From: Paracoccaceae bacterium
GTDB lineage: Bacteria > Pseudomonadota > Alphaproteobacteria > Rhodobacterales > Rhodobacteraceae
Length of the DNA stretch: 64,000 nt
Direction of reading: 5' to 3'
NCBI GenBank assembly: GCA_902543185.1
Contig: CACBXB010000001.1
Coordinates: forward strand, 1-64,000
Shown here: positions 8,911 through 18,073 of the stretch, in pieces
Layout: each line of letters begins with the position of its first letter
Numbering within the stretch: the first letter of the stretch is position 1
Translations under genes and position numbers: made by a program
The notes under the pieces: generated by a model
Told to the model about the DNA's origin: nothing
The model's input: only the letters and a program-made list of their open reading frames with translations
The model's database searches: none

Positions 8911-9576
8911 TCATTTTTCAAAAATAGTCTTCAATAAATACATATATGCCACAATTACCGGACCTATCATAATTGCAAAGATCAGTGTGCCCACACCAGC
9001 AGTTCCCCCCAAGGACCACCCTATAATTACAACTGAAATTTCTAGTGCATTCCTTACGTAGGCCATCGGAATTTCGGTTTTTTTACTGATGCCAGTCATA
9101 AGCCCATCCCGAGGCCCCGGACCAAGGTTAGCGATAAGATAGATACTTCCCCCTATTCCTATAACCAAAATTCCCAAAAAGACTTGGAGAAGTTTAAGGG
9201 AAATATCTGTTTGATAGGGTATATATGGCAAAGTGATTTCGATAACTGCTGCCACGACAAAGAAGTTTATAAAAGTTCCGATACCTGGTTTTTCTTTAAG
9301 TGGTATCCAAAAAAGTAAAACGCCAAAACTTACAACTATAATTGACAGGCCTATTCCTATTTCAAATTGAATTGCTAACCCTTGGGCCAAAACCATCCAC
9401 GGGCTAACACCAAAATTTGAGCCGAATAATATCGCGTGACCAAAACCAAAAATCGATAAGCCAACCAATAGAAATAGAACCGATAATAAAGGTGGTTTAA
9501 TTGATAATGGTGTTGGAGCACTCCAAAATAAACTTGGAACACTTGTTAATGAAAATATTTTTGAGATGGATTTCAC
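8911..9576 (-). CDS. YczE/YitT-like integral membrane protein
   Basis: Membrane protein of the YczE/YyaS type, 221 aa, with five to six hydrophobic segments and the family-like blocks LFGSNFGVSPW and ANLGPGPRDGLM. The molecular role of this family is unknown; some homologues sit beside antibiotic-synthesis or transporter genes. The frame opens at a GTG (9576) with no good ribosome site, so the true start could be a few codons downstream. It lies 47 nt upstream of the deacetylase gene on the same strand and may be co-transcribed with it. Confidence 0.7.
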   Translation of the reverse strand: MKSISKIFSLTSVPSLFWSAPTPLSIKPPLLSVLFLLVGLSIFGFGHAILFGSNFGVSPWMVLAQGLAIQFEIGIGLSIIVVSFGVLLFWIPLKEKPGIGTFINFFVVAAVIEITLPYIPYQTDISLKLLQVFLGILVIGIGGSIYLIANLGPGPRDGLMTGISKKTEIPMAYVRNALEISVVIIGWSLGGTAGVGTLIFAIMIGPVIVAYMYLLKTIFEK

Positions 9577-9697
9577 CTGCGCAAGCTAGAAGTCTTTTAA
9601 GACTTTTGCAATGTAGATTCAGTGTAAGATATTGTGCCAGATCAAAAAATTTAAAAGCTATCCTCCCTCAGAAAAGCTATCTATAAACTAAAATATC

Positions 9698-11428
9698 ATG
9701 GCTAAGAAAAAAGATGAGTTAAGATCCGCATGTTGGTTTGCCCCAGATGACTTAAGATCCATGGGGCATAGATCACGTGCCATGCAGATGGGGCTAGAAC
9801 GAGAGGATTGGGACGGAAAACCTATAATTGCCATTATTAATACCTGGTCAGATTTATCTCCATGCCATCATCATTTGAGAGACCGGGCCGAGTTTGTTAA
9901 AAAAGGTGTTTATCAGGCTGGCGGCATGCCTGTGGAAATGCCAGTTCATTCCTTCTCTGAGCAATTTCTTAAACCTACATCAATGCTATATCGAAACATG
10001 GGCGCTTTAGAGGTTGAAGAAACCTTGCGCGCTCACCCAATTGATGGAGCAGTCCTCATGGGAGGCTGTGACAAATCAACACCTGCTTTAATCATGGGCG
10101 CAACCAGCATGGGCTTACCTTTTATCTACATGCCTGCAGGAGCAATGTTGCGAGGCAACTATGCAGGTGAAAAGCTAGGGTCTGGTACTGATGTATGGAA
10201 ATACTGGGATGAACGAAGAGCTGGCAATATTTCAAAAGAGCAATGGGAAGGGGTTCAGGGTGGAATTGCTCGAAGCTACGGCACATGTATGACAATGGGA
10301 ACCGCCTCCACCATGATGAGCATTGCTGACGGCTGGGGCTTAACATTACCCGGGGCTTCTTCAATACCAGCGCCTGACGCAGGCCATAAACGCATGGCCG
10401 CGGGGTGCGGTCGTCGAATTGTTGATATGGTCTGGGAGGACCTAACTCCTGATCAAATAATAACCGAAGCAAGTACAAGAAACGCAGTCACCGTTGCAAT
10501 GGCAACAGGTTGCTCAACTAATGCGATAATTCACCTAATCGCAATGGCCCGCCGTGCTGGCGTAAATCTGACGTTAGATCAGCTCGACGAAATAGGCAGA
10601 ACGACACCCGTCATTGCTAATATCAGACCATCAGGAAAAAACTATTTGATGGAAGACTTTTTCTACGCAGGAGGTTTGCGTGCCCTTATGGTTGAACTGG
10701 GCGATAAGCTCGACCTGAATGTCAAAACAGTTACAGGGCAAACACTCAAGGAATGTATCAAAGGGTCCAATAATTATAATAGTGATGTGATCCGAACTCT
10801 TAAAAATCCGGTTTATCATGAAGGATCATTAGCTGTTTTGAAAGGTAATCTGGCACCTGATGGCGCCGTCATAAAACCAGCGGCTATGGACCCCAAATTT
10901 CAAAAACATAACGGACCAGCAATAGTTGCTGATAGCTATGCTGAATTAAAAGAAATTATAAATGACGAAGATTATCCCATAACAGCGGACCATATTTTAG
11001 TTTTAAGAAATGCCGGCCCAAAAGGCGGGCCAGGTATGCCAGAGTGGGGCATGATCCCTATGCCCAAAGCATTACTCAAACAGGGACATAGAGATATGAT
11101 AAGGCTGTCGGATGCGCGCATGTCAGGAACTTCCTATGGTGCATGCATTCTACATGTAGCACCTGAAGCCTTTATTGGTGGACCGCTAGCATTAATTAGA
11201 ACCGGAGATATTATTCAGGTAGATATTCCCAACCGTAAACTTGACGTTGATATTTCCAAAAGTGAAATGAAAAGGCGCCAGGAGGATTGGGTTGCACCTA
11301 AACCTCGATACGAACGTGGATACGGGTATATATATTCAAAACATATTGAACAGGCTGACAAGGGTTGCGATTTCGACTTTCTAAGCACTGACTTTGGAGC
11401 TGCAGTTGAAGAACCGGAAATAAACTAG
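9698..11428 (+). CDS. IlvD/Edd family sugar-acid dehydratase (arabinonate dehydratase-like)
   Basis: Iron-sulfur dehydratase of the IlvD/Edd family, 576 aa. Cluster cysteines are C56 (DLSPCHHH), C124 (GGCDKSTP) and C197 (GTCMTMG). D125 and K126 supply the magnesium site and the carbamylated lysine; the late serine motif RMSGTSYG supplies the catalytic serine. The opening RSACWFAPDDLRSMGHRSR and the length fit the pentonate branch (L-arabinonate/D-xylonate dehydratases) better than the branched-chain amino-acid enzyme IlvD. The product would be a 2-keto-3-deoxy sugar acid. It stands alone on the plus strand and overlaps the convergent cupin gene by 4 nt. No aldolase for such a product is adjacent apart from the class II aldolase fusion at 14.9 kb. 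Confidence 0.82.
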   Translation: MAKKKDELRSACWFAPDDLRSMGHRSRAMQMGLEREDWDGKPIIAIINTWSDLSPCHHHLRDRAEFVKKGVYQAGGMPVEMPVHSFSEQFLKPTSMLYRNMGALEVEETLRAHPIDGAVLMGGCDKSTPALIMGATSMGLPFIYMPAGAMLRGNYAGEKLGSGTDVWKYWDERRAGNISKEQWEGVQGGIARSYGTCMTMGTASTMMSIADGWGLTLPGASSIPAPDAGHKRMAAGCGRRIVDMVWEDLTPDQIITEASTRNAVTVAMATGCSTNAIIHLIAMARRAGVNLTLDQLDEIGRTTPVIANIRPSGKNYLMEDFFYAGGLRALMVELGDKLDLNVKTVTGQTLKECIKGSNNYNSDVIRTLKNPVYHEGSLAVLKGNLAPDGAVIKPAAMDPKFQKHNGPAIVADSYAELKEIINDEDYPITADHILVLRNAGPKGGPGMPEWGMIPMPKALLKQGHRDMIRLSDARMSGTSYGACILHVAPEAFIGGPLALIRTGDIIQVDIPNRKLDVDISKSEMKRRQEDWVAPKPRYERGYGYIYSKHIEQADKGCDFDFLSTDFGAAVEEPEIN

Positions 11429-11799
11429 CTATCGTTTGTTTCTAAATTTTCATAAACTTCTGGTTTAAATCTGGGAGAACAGTGGCAATAAAACTCCAGG
11501 TCTTCAGAATTGCTCAAATTGGTAATTCTTTGAGGGGTGTTAGCTGGGATAATAACACTGTCACCAACGGAGACCTCAATTTCTTTTTCCCCCACAAGAA
11601 CCAAACCGGTACCCTTTCGGATAATATAAATTTCTTTCGTATTTCTAAGGCAATGCAATTGTGTTGTTACGGAAGGTTTAACTCGCGCGACAGCCAACGA
11701 AAACTCTTCGACCTTTTCGCTATTTAGGCACTCAGTTATAAAACATCTCTCGTCAGTCCAAAATTCTGGGGAGCTAATATCATCTCTAGGCAACTTCAA
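11425..11799 (-). CDS. Cupin-domain protein
   Basis: Single-domain cupin, 124 aa. Metal-ligand-like residues are in LHCLRNTKEIYIIRKGTG (His and Glu of motif 1) and in motif 2 (FYCHCSPRF). The start is a TTG at 11799 with AAGGA eight bases upstream; no in-frame ATG exists. It is the last gene of the minus-strand run SDR-cupin behind the purine nucleoside phosphorylase gene. Small cupins of this size act as sugar isomerases, dioxygenases or mannose-6-phosphate-isomerase-like proteins. No specific function can be chosen. Confidence 0.7.
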   Translation of the reverse strand: MKLPRDDISSPEFWTDERCFITECLNSEKVEEFSLAVARVKPSVTTQLHCLRNTKEIYIIRKGTGLVLVGEKEIEVSVGDSVIIPANTPQRITNLSNSEDLEFYCHCSPRFKPEVYENLETNDS

Positions 11800-11823
11800 T
11801 TGACTATTCCTTATTCATTTGCC

Positions 11824-12579
11824 CTACCAGCTGGGCACACATTCCATACCGCCATCAACAATCAAATTTGCCCCCGTAATAAAACTAGCAGCGTCACTAA
11901 CCAAAAATAAGGTAGCATTTGCAATATCTTCACCAGTTCCTAATCGTTTAAGAGGGACATTTTCTAACCAGTTTTGAACACCTTGGGGCCAGTCTTTGTC
12001 TAAATTTTGTCTATCAGTCAATCCGGGACAAATAGAATTTACACGGATATTTCTAGATCCAAGCTCAAGAGCCGATGCTTTAGTAAAATTAATAAGACCT
12101 GCTTTTGAAGCTGCGTAGTGACTATGGTTTATGGCGGGCGTGAGTCCCTCTATCGAACAGATATTTACAATCGATCCACCATTTTCAGAATATTCAGCAA
12201 AATATCGTGTCATCATAATCGGCACCTGTAAATTAGTTTCTAACATTCGACTAATCTCGGAAGGCCCCAAATCGGCTAATGCACACACAGGTTGAATGGC
12301 TGCATTGTTTACCAGAATATCAATTGGTTTAGACTCTTTTTTTATGGCTTCAAACAGTGAGCAGCAGGAATTTGGATCTGAGAAATCCCCAAACACCGTC
12401 GATAGTTCTTCGTTTGCGAGTTTTGCTAATTTTATTTTAGCTGCTTCTACTTCAGAACTATCGTTCCTAGCGTGCAGAATAATTTCTGCCCCAGCTTGCG
12501 CCAGTCTTTTTGCGATGGCAAATCCAATACCACTTTTGGAGCCCGTAATCAGAGCCCGCTTTCCTGTCAGCTCAGTCAA
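11824..12579 (-). CDS. Short-chain dehydrogenase/reductase (classical SDR)
   Basis: NAD(P)-dependent oxidoreductase with a Rossmann fold, 251 aa. Visible are the cofactor loop TGSKSGIG (12-19), NNAA in place of NNAG, an active-site serine (NICSIEG) and YxxxK in HYAASKAG. The C-terminus (ITGANLIVDGGM) is typical of FabG-like SDRs. Start is TTG at 12579 preceded by GAGGAG; there is no early ATG. It follows the purine nucleoside phosphorylase gene by 44 nt and precedes the cupin by 24 nt. In this setting it could reduce or oxidise an aldehyde from sugar cleavage, which is inference. Confidence 0.82.
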   Translation of the reverse strand: MTELTGKRALITGSKSGIGFAIAKRLAQAGAEIILHARNDSSEVEAAKIKLAKLANEELSTVFGDFSDPNSCCSLFEAIKKESKPIDILVNNAAIQPVCALADLGPSEISRMLETNLQVPIMMTRYFAEYSENGGSIVNICSIEGLTPAINHSHYAASKAGLINFTKASALELGSRNIRVNSICPGLTDRQNLDKDWPQGVQNWLENVPLKRLGTGEDIANATLFLVSDAASFITGANLIVDGGMECVPSW

Positions 12580-12623
12580 TCAAACAAACTCCTCAAATAT
12601 ATTAAAATTTTCATTCAATATTA

Positions 12624-13454
12624 TTAAGTCCATGCCTGTAAAAGTCCTGGTAAAATAGATTTAATCTTTTTTCCCGCTACACTGGCATACTCTAAGACAT
12701 CTTCAAGTGTATCGGGCTGCTGTTCTGGTCCACCATCAGCCTTGTTGGTAATTGCTGATAGACCAGCAATCTCAAAACCAGCCTGTTTTGCTGCAATCAC
12801 TTCCATTATTGTAGACATCCCAACAGCATCTGCTCCACTCTCCCTTAGAAAACGTCGCTCCGCCGAAGTCTCCAAAGAAGGGCCTGTTATACCAGCGTAA
12901 ATTCCTTTGCTCAATTTGATACCAGCATTTTTAAAGCACTGAGACACTATTCCCTGTATCTTCTTATCATAAACGTCGGACATGTCAGGAAAGCGTAATC
13001 CTAATTCATCGTCATGTGGGCCAATAAGTGGATTGTGGCCAGTAAAATTTATATGGTCAGTAAGCATCATAACACTTCCAGGTTCCAAACTTGTATTCAA
13101 AGCACCAGCAGCGTTAGTTACAATCATCTTTCTTACACCTAAGTTTTTGGCAACCCTGATTGGAAATGCTATCTCGTTAGCTTTCCAACCCTCATATAGA
13201 TGCAACCTACCCTGCATAACCAATACGGGCCTTCCATTGAAATTCCCCGAAACTAAATTTCCTGCATGAGACGGCGCAGTGGAAAAAGGAAATTCTGGAA
13301 TTTCTTTATAAGAGATTTCTGCTTCCCTTGAAATTTCATTCGTTACATCACCCAAACCAGATCCCAAAATTAGTAGAAGTTCTGGGCTCTGACTCATTCG
13401 CTGACCAATATATTCAGCTGCAAGTTCTATTTTTTTTACAAAATTGTTTTTCAT
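12624..13454 (-). CDS. punA: Purine nucleoside phosphorylase (trimeric PNP family)
   Basis: Phosphorolysis of a purine nucleoside to base plus (deoxy)ribose-1-phosphate in the cytoplasm. Length 276 aa is standard for trimeric PNP/MTAP. Visible are the phosphate-binding GSGLG (32-36) and HAGN blocks, the GRLHLYEGW block, GPSLETSAE, VGMSTIMEV and an asparagine base-recognition motif (TNKADGG). The asparagine favours 6-oxopurines over adenine, so inosine- or methylthioinosine-like nucleosides are expected rather than MTA itself. It is directly downstream of an adenosine/MTA-deaminase-like gene, giving a deaminase-phosphorylase pair like that described in Pseudomonas aeruginosa for methylthioinosine. 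Confidence 0.88.
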   Translation of the reverse strand: MKNNFVKKIELAAEYIGQRMSQSPELLLILGSGLGDVTNEISREAEISYKEIPEFPFSTAPSHAGNLVSGNFNGRPVLVMQGRLHLYEGWKANEIAFPIRVAKNLGVRKMIVTNAAGALNTSLEPGSVMMLTDHINFTGHNPLIGPHDDELGLRFPDMSDVYDKKIQGIVSQCFKNAGIKLSKGIYAGITGPSLETSAERRFLRESGADAVGMSTIMEVIAAKQAGFEIAGLSAITNKADGGPEQQPDTLEDVLEYASVAGKKIKSILPGLLQAWT

Positions 13455-13467
13455 TAGAGGCCTTTTC

Positions 13468-14784
13468 CTACTCGAGACTAGCTTTGATAGATGGCGCTAA
13501 TTGACGAACCTCTGCATGAATTTTTTCAACATCTAGACCACTGATTTTTTTATTTTCCACAACATGTTTTCCAGAAACAAATACATCTGTAACATCCGAA
13601 CGTCCTGCACCAAAAACAAGATGGGTAATTGGGTCAAAAAGAGGAACTGAGTGAAAATTATTAATGTCTAAAAGAATAAAATCTGCATTTTTGCCTATTT
13701 CTAGACTACCAAGTGAGTCCGATTTACCTAATGCCTTCGCACCACTAATGGTTGCCATGTGAAGTACCTGCTCAGCAGTTAAAGCATCAGCTTCCATGTT
13801 TAAGCCTTTTGCTAAACCGCAGGTTAATCGCATTGCCAACCACATATCTAAGTCGTTTCCACTGATTGCTCCATCCGTCCCTAGCGTGAGATTTATTCCT
13901 GCTCTATGCATTTCTTTAACTGGAGCAATACCTGAGCCTAACTTAAGGTTTGACATTGGGTTAAGGACCACATTTGTCTCACTTTGGGCTAAGAGGGATA
14001 TCTCTGTTTCGTCTAGATGTACACAATGAGCCAATACTGAGGTTTTACCCAACAATTTGCACTTGTCTAAGTGCCGTATGACGGAGTTATCATAACGTTT
14101 GTTTATATCATTTTGCTCGGCTTGTGTTTCGGCAGCATGAGTACAAAATAATATTCCGTACTCATCTGCAATGCTTTTAGCCTCACTCAAATTTTGTGGA
14201 GAAACCGTATAGCTCCCGTGGGGCAAGATAGCAGGAATTACACTGTCATCGGATGAGTGGCTTTTAAAAAAATTATGGGCCTCTGAGACATAATTTTCAT
14301 GAGAACGCCCACCTATTCCCGGCAAATCAAAAAAGATACCACCGGTGGATATTCGCATTCCTAAATCTTTTGCAGCTTTAACAGTTTCGTCTGGATACCA
14401 AAACATATCCATGACAGTTGTCGATCCGCCCAAAAGATTTTCCGCTAAACCTAAGACTGAGCCAAGGTAAGTAGTTTCAGGAGTAAGAATAGCTTTTTCA
14501 GCTATCCAAACACGTCCTAACCATTCTTCAAGAGGAAGGTTCTCAACCAGCCCTCTGAACAAACTATCGGCAGCATGACAGTGCATATTTATTAAACCCG
14601 GCATGACTATATTGCCATTTGCTCCAATTATTTTTTTTGCAGTAAGTTTTTTTGCAGCTGATGTGTTAAAGCGTTCTAAAGCTGTTATCTTGCCGTTATT
14701 GACAGCCATGACACCATTTTCGATAATAGAATGATTGCCGTCACATGTGACAATTAAGGCATCTGTAATTAAAATATCATCCAT
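13468..14784 (-). CDS. Amidohydrolase, MTA/SAH/5'-deoxyadenosine deaminase-like
   Basis: Metal-dependent deaminase of the TrzA/MtaD/SsnA branch, 438 aa. The metal site is intact: HxH in NMHCHAAD, H in CTHAAET, H in LAHCVH and D in LGTDGAISG. Substrates in this family include S-adenosylhomocysteine, 5'-methylthioadenosine, 5'-deoxyadenosine, guanine and triazines. The neighbouring 6-oxopurine-type PNP, mtnA and mtnK make an adenine-nucleoside deaminase the best guess. The ATG at 14784 is chosen because GGGAGG lies 8 nt before it; the in-frame ATG at 14790 would sit too close to the same site. A 153-nt gap separates it from the aldolase fusion upstream, so it may have its own promoter. Confidence 0.8.
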   Translation of the reverse strand: MDDILITDALIVTCDGNHSIIENGVMAVNNGKITALERFNTSAAKKLTAKKIIGANGNIVMPGLINMHCHAADSLFRGLVENLPLEEWLGRVWIAEKAILTPETTYLGSVLGLAENLLGGSTTVMDMFWYPDETVKAAKDLGMRISTGGIFFDLPGIGGRSHENYVSEAHNFFKSHSSDDSVIPAILPHGSYTVSPQNLSEAKSIADEYGILFCTHAAETQAEQNDINKRYDNSVIRHLDKCKLLGKTSVLAHCVHLDETEISLLAQSETNVVLNPMSNLKLGSGIAPVKEMHRAGINLTLGTDGAISGNDLDMWLAMRLTCGLAKGLNMEADALTAEQVLHMATISGAKALGKSDSLGSLEIGKNADFILLDINNFHSVPLFDPITHLVFGAGRSDVTDVFVSGKHVVENKKISGLDVEKIHAEVRQLAPSIKASLE

Positions 14785-14937
14785 TATCATATCCTCCCAT
14801 ACCTAGTAGATCTTTAATCCACCTAATTGATAAAAAAGAGCTATGTTGGGTAATAAATTCTCATCTTTTATAGAACATGCTACTCTAACGTCAGTTTCGT
14901 TATGGTTCTTTCGCAGCATAGAGTTTTTTATCTCTGA

Positions 14938-16971
14938 TTAACGCAAGGAAGCTTCAATATTGCCACCATCTACCGTCATTACATGTCCAGTTGTTCGCTC
15001 GGCTTGGGCGAGTGAAACAAAAGCTTCTGCTACATGACTTGCTTTGACTTCTGCATTTAGTAAGTTACCAGCCATATACTTATCTTCAGAAATACCTCGG
15101 GCATTAGCACGTTCAGCAATAAAGTTATCTGTGAGCAAACCTGACCTTATTCTGTCAGCATTAACTCCATTGACGCGAATTCCGTCGCCCCCTAACTCCA
15201 AGGCAAGCTGTCGCATCATGAAAAAAGTTGTTGCCTTTGGCATCCCGTATGCACCAAAATTTTTACCAGGGTTTACAGCTTGTTTCGATATATTAAACAA
15301 GATCTGGCCACCCCTGGATTGCAATTTCATCAGGTTTGCTGCTTCTTTTGCAAACTCGTAATGAGAAAAGAAGTTCAACTCAAAAGCTTTCCTGACGGAA
15401 GAGCTAGTCATATCTATCATTGAGCCCGACTGAGCTGATCCTGCGTTAGAAACTAGTATGTCGAGACCTCCGTATGTCTCTATAACAGATGTAATTGCCT
15501 CTTTTGCTGCCTTTGGATCTGTCACATCCAGCGCTTTTCCAAAATGGCCTTTGCCCAATTTTTCTAGGGCAGCGCCCAAATTTTTTTGGTTTAGATCAAT
15601 CAAAAAACATTGTGCACCTAATGACGCAAATGCATTTGCCGTTTCAAACCCAATTGTTCCTGATCCTCCAGTTACCATTACCACTTTTCCTTGAAACGCC
15701 GGCGCTTTCCCTTTGCCAAGTTTGGCTTGTTCTAATGACCAATATTCACAATCAAATAAATCTTTTTCCGAGATAGGATAAAACCCACCCGCATCTTCAC
15801 CAACTGACCTCACACGAGCATTCTGAACAACAAGATCACCCGCTATACTGGCTGCTTTAAAATTTGAGCCGAGACCTAAAAGACCCACACCTTCCATCCA
15901 TATTGTTTTAGGATCTGGTGGAAGAATAGTTTTAGGTTGGGCCGCTTTGGCAGCCTGGCGCTCAAACATTGCCTTATATTCGTTCTCATAGTCCTTAAGC
16001 GCGTCTTTAATCGCAGAACTTCCCTGCTCCCATATTGACTTTCGTAAAACTAGTGGGCGACCCTTAATCCTTATAACATGATCTGGTGATGCAGTTCCTC
16101 GCTCAGATAAACTGTCCAAATCAGCTCTCTTTAGAAACTCCATTTCTTCTGGACCATTTCTTACATTGATAATTGGCATAGCAGCATTAGGCCCGATCAT
16201 TTCAGCTATCAGACCCCTTATCACTGGTAAGACTTCATGAGATTTATGGCTGGCTTTGACATTGAGAGCAGTCGGCTTTTTCAAGTTAAAATAGTCTGCA
16301 ACAGTTTGAGTATGAGATATTATTTGATTGTAGCTTTCTTCAGCTGTCTCACCAAAAGCAAAATGTCCATGACCCAACAGCATTAAACCTTCAACGCTAG
16401 GATCTTGATCATAAACTTCAGCCGCTTTTTTTGCCAGAGCAAAGCCGGGCATTATATATGGAACTACTCCCAACCTGGAGCCAAAAATTTCTTTACACAC
16501 TTCTTCGGCGTTCGGCAGGTTTGCAAGGATTAAAAATGGTGTAGCATGGGTATGATCGACAAATTTATGTGGAAGAAAAGCATGTAATAATGTTTCGACC
16601 GAAGGATTTGGTGCTGAACTGTCCAGCAAATTAGCCCTTTGAACGTTGACCATATCTTCATCAGATAACTTATCTAGATTTCGCAACTCTCTCAACGGTT
16701 CCAACCAAAGGCCAGGTAGCCCAGGTGCTTGTATCGTATCTAAGTCCCAGCCTGATCCTTTAACATGTATTACTTGTTTAGTATTTCCAAAAAGATCTTT
16801 TCGTTCCACTTTAACAGAGGTGTTACCACCACCATGCATAACAAGATCAGGATTTTGTCCAATTATTCTTGATGTGTAAACTCGAAGCGCAAGCTCTTGA
16901 TCAGCAGCATCTTTGCCTACTTGATCGACATAAGATTTAGCTTCGCTAGATTTATAATTATTTTTGATCAT
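14938..16971 (-). CDS. Class II aldolase / short-chain dehydrogenase fusion
   Basis: Bifunctional protein of 677 aa. Residues 1 to about 400 are a class II (zinc) aldolase of the rhamnulose-1-phosphate aldolase type: HGGGNTSVK at 46-54, E126 as likely catalytic acid, and zinc histidines H140 and H142 (DHTHAT) plus H201 (LLGHGH). Residues 428-677 form an SDR: TGGSGTIG near 434-441, SNAG near 508, S562 (NISK) and Y575/K579 (YGMPK). Known fusions of this build split rhamnulose-1-phosphate and oxidise the lactaldehyde. Here the gene follows mtnK and mtnA by 4 nt, so the expected substrate is 5-methylthioribulose- or 5-deoxyribulose-1-phosphate. Products would be DHAP and methylthioacetaldehyde or acetaldehyde, which the SDR half could then oxidise or reduce. 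The substrate is inferred from context. Confidence 0.82.
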   Translation of the reverse strand: MIKNNYKSSEAKSYVDQVGKDAADQELALRVYTSRIIGQNPDLVMHGGGNTSVKVERKDLFGNTKQVIHVKGSGWDLDTIQAPGLPGLWLEPLRELRNLDKLSDEDMVNVQRANLLDSSAPNPSVETLLHAFLPHKFVDHTHATPFLILANLPNAEEVCKEIFGSRLGVVPYIMPGFALAKKAAEVYDQDPSVEGLMLLGHGHFAFGETAEESYNQIISHTQTVADYFNLKKPTALNVKASHKSHEVLPVIRGLIAEMIGPNAAMPIINVRNGPEEMEFLKRADLDSLSERGTASPDHVIRIKGRPLVLRKSIWEQGSSAIKDALKDYENEYKAMFERQAAKAAQPKTILPPDPKTIWMEGVGLLGLGSNFKAASIAGDLVVQNARVRSVGEDAGGFYPISEKDLFDCEYWSLEQAKLGKGKAPAFQGKVVMVTGGSGTIGFETANAFASLGAQCFLIDLNQKNLGAALEKLGKGHFGKALDVTDPKAAKEAITSVIETYGGLDILVSNAGSAQSGSMIDMTSSSVRKAFELNFFSHYEFAKEAANLMKLQSRGGQILFNISKQAVNPGKNFGAYGMPKATTFFMMRQLALELGGDGIRVNGVNADRIRSGLLTDNFIAERANARGISEDKYMAGNLLNAEVKASHVAEAFVSLAQAERTTGHVMTVDGGNIEASLR

Positions 16972-16975
16972 CTTT

Positions 16976-18073
16976 TCAAAATCCTGCTAAATCTGGGAAC
17001 ATTTTTGCTAGAGCTTTTTCAGAAGCATCGGAAACTCCACGCTCCGTAATTAATCCTGTAACCAATCTGTTTGGGGTAACGTCAAAAGCTGGATTTCCTC
17101 CAGAAACACCCTCTGAAGTAACCCTTATTTCTTCAATACTATTTTTTTCGTGGTGTCCAAAAATATGGGTTACCTCCCGAGCGGCTCGCTCTTCAATTGG
17201 AATATCTGCTACGCCATCACTTATTGTCCAATCTATTGTGGGTGAAGGCAAAGCTACATAAAATGGAACATTATTATCATGAGCTGCTAGTGCCTTGAGA
17301 TACGTGCCAATTTTGTTACAGACATCACCTTGGGCAGTGGTTCGATCAGTACCCACAATAACCATATCAACAAGGCCCTTTTGCATAAGGTGCCCACCAG
17401 CGTTATCTGTGATGTAAGTATTACTAATGCCATGGCTCTCAAGCTCCCAGGCGGTCATTGCTCCTTGATTTCTTGGCCTTGTTTCATCAACCCAAACATG
17501 AATAGGAATGCCTGCCTCATGTGCATGATACATTGGTGAAGTAGCTGTGCCCCAGTCTACTGTTGCCGGCCATCCAGCATTACAATGTGTTAACATCCTA
17601 ACGGGTTCCCCTGCCGGTTTATTAGATGCTATTTTTTTTACAATCTCTAATCCGTGCTCACCTATCTTTTTATTTATACCTACATCTTCTTCTGCCACCA
17701 GATGGGCAAGCTCCAATGCTTTTTTAGCACGTTCTTCCTGAGACACTTGACCCAGTGCCCTTAGGAGTCGATCCAGAGCCCACTTTAGGTTGATTGCTGT
17801 TGGACGAGTTTCTATCAAGGTATCATATGTGTTTTTCAAACCAGAGTCTGAAGCGTCGCTACTTAAAGATATTGCTACTCCATAGGCAGCAGTAGCACCT
17901 ATGAGAGGTGCTCCCCTTACCCACATATCACGAATTGCTACAGCAAATTCATCTAAATTTGTCAGAGCGACTATTCTGAAATCGTGAGGTAGCCATCTTT
18001 GATCAATAATTTTTACCTGACAATCCTTATGGTCATACCAGATTGATCGATAGTGAGTTCCTTGAACCTTCAT
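16976..18073 (-). CDS. mtnA: S-methyl-5-thioribose-1-phosphate isomerase
   Basis: Isomerises methylthioribose-1-phosphate to methylthioribulose-1-phosphate, and in other bacteria also handles 5-deoxyribose-1-phosphate. Length 365 aa is standard. Catalytic residues are present: C164 in LTHCNAG and D243 in VGTDRTT, with the [13 protein letters not shown] block near 53-65 and NKIGTY near 253-258. Its ATG overlaps the mtnK stop (ATGA), and its stop is 4 nt from the aldolase fusion. mtnB, C, D and E, which make up the normal methionine salvage route after this step, are not in the window. The aldolase fusion occupies their place. Confidence 0.93.
   Translation of the reverse strand: MKVQGTHYRSIWYDHKDCQVKIIDQRWLPHDFRIVALTNLDEFAVAIRDMWVRGAPLIGATAAYGVAISLSSDASDSGLKNTYDTLIETRPTAINLKWALDRLLRALGQVSQEERAKKALELAHLVAEEDVGINKKIGEHGLEIVKKIASNKPAGEPVRMLTHCNAGWPATVDWGTATSPMYHAHEAGIPIHVWVDETRPRNQGAMTAWELESHGISNTYITDNAGGHLMQKGLVDMVIVGTDRTTAQGDVCNKIGTYLKALAAHDNNVPFYVALPSPTIDWTISDGVADIPIEERAAREVTHIFGHHEKNSIEEIRVTSEGVSGGNPAFDVTPNRLVTGLITERGVSDASEKALAKMFPDLAGF

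Noticed and set aside
12296-12658. 120-codon plus-strand frame opposite an SDR
   Set aside because: Shadow of the SDR gene; no matching family features and poor start context.
15044-15776. Plus-strand frames opposite the aldolase-SDR fusion
   Set aside because: They lie wholly within the clear minus-strand coding sequence and read as low-complexity Ser/Pro/Leu-rich translations.
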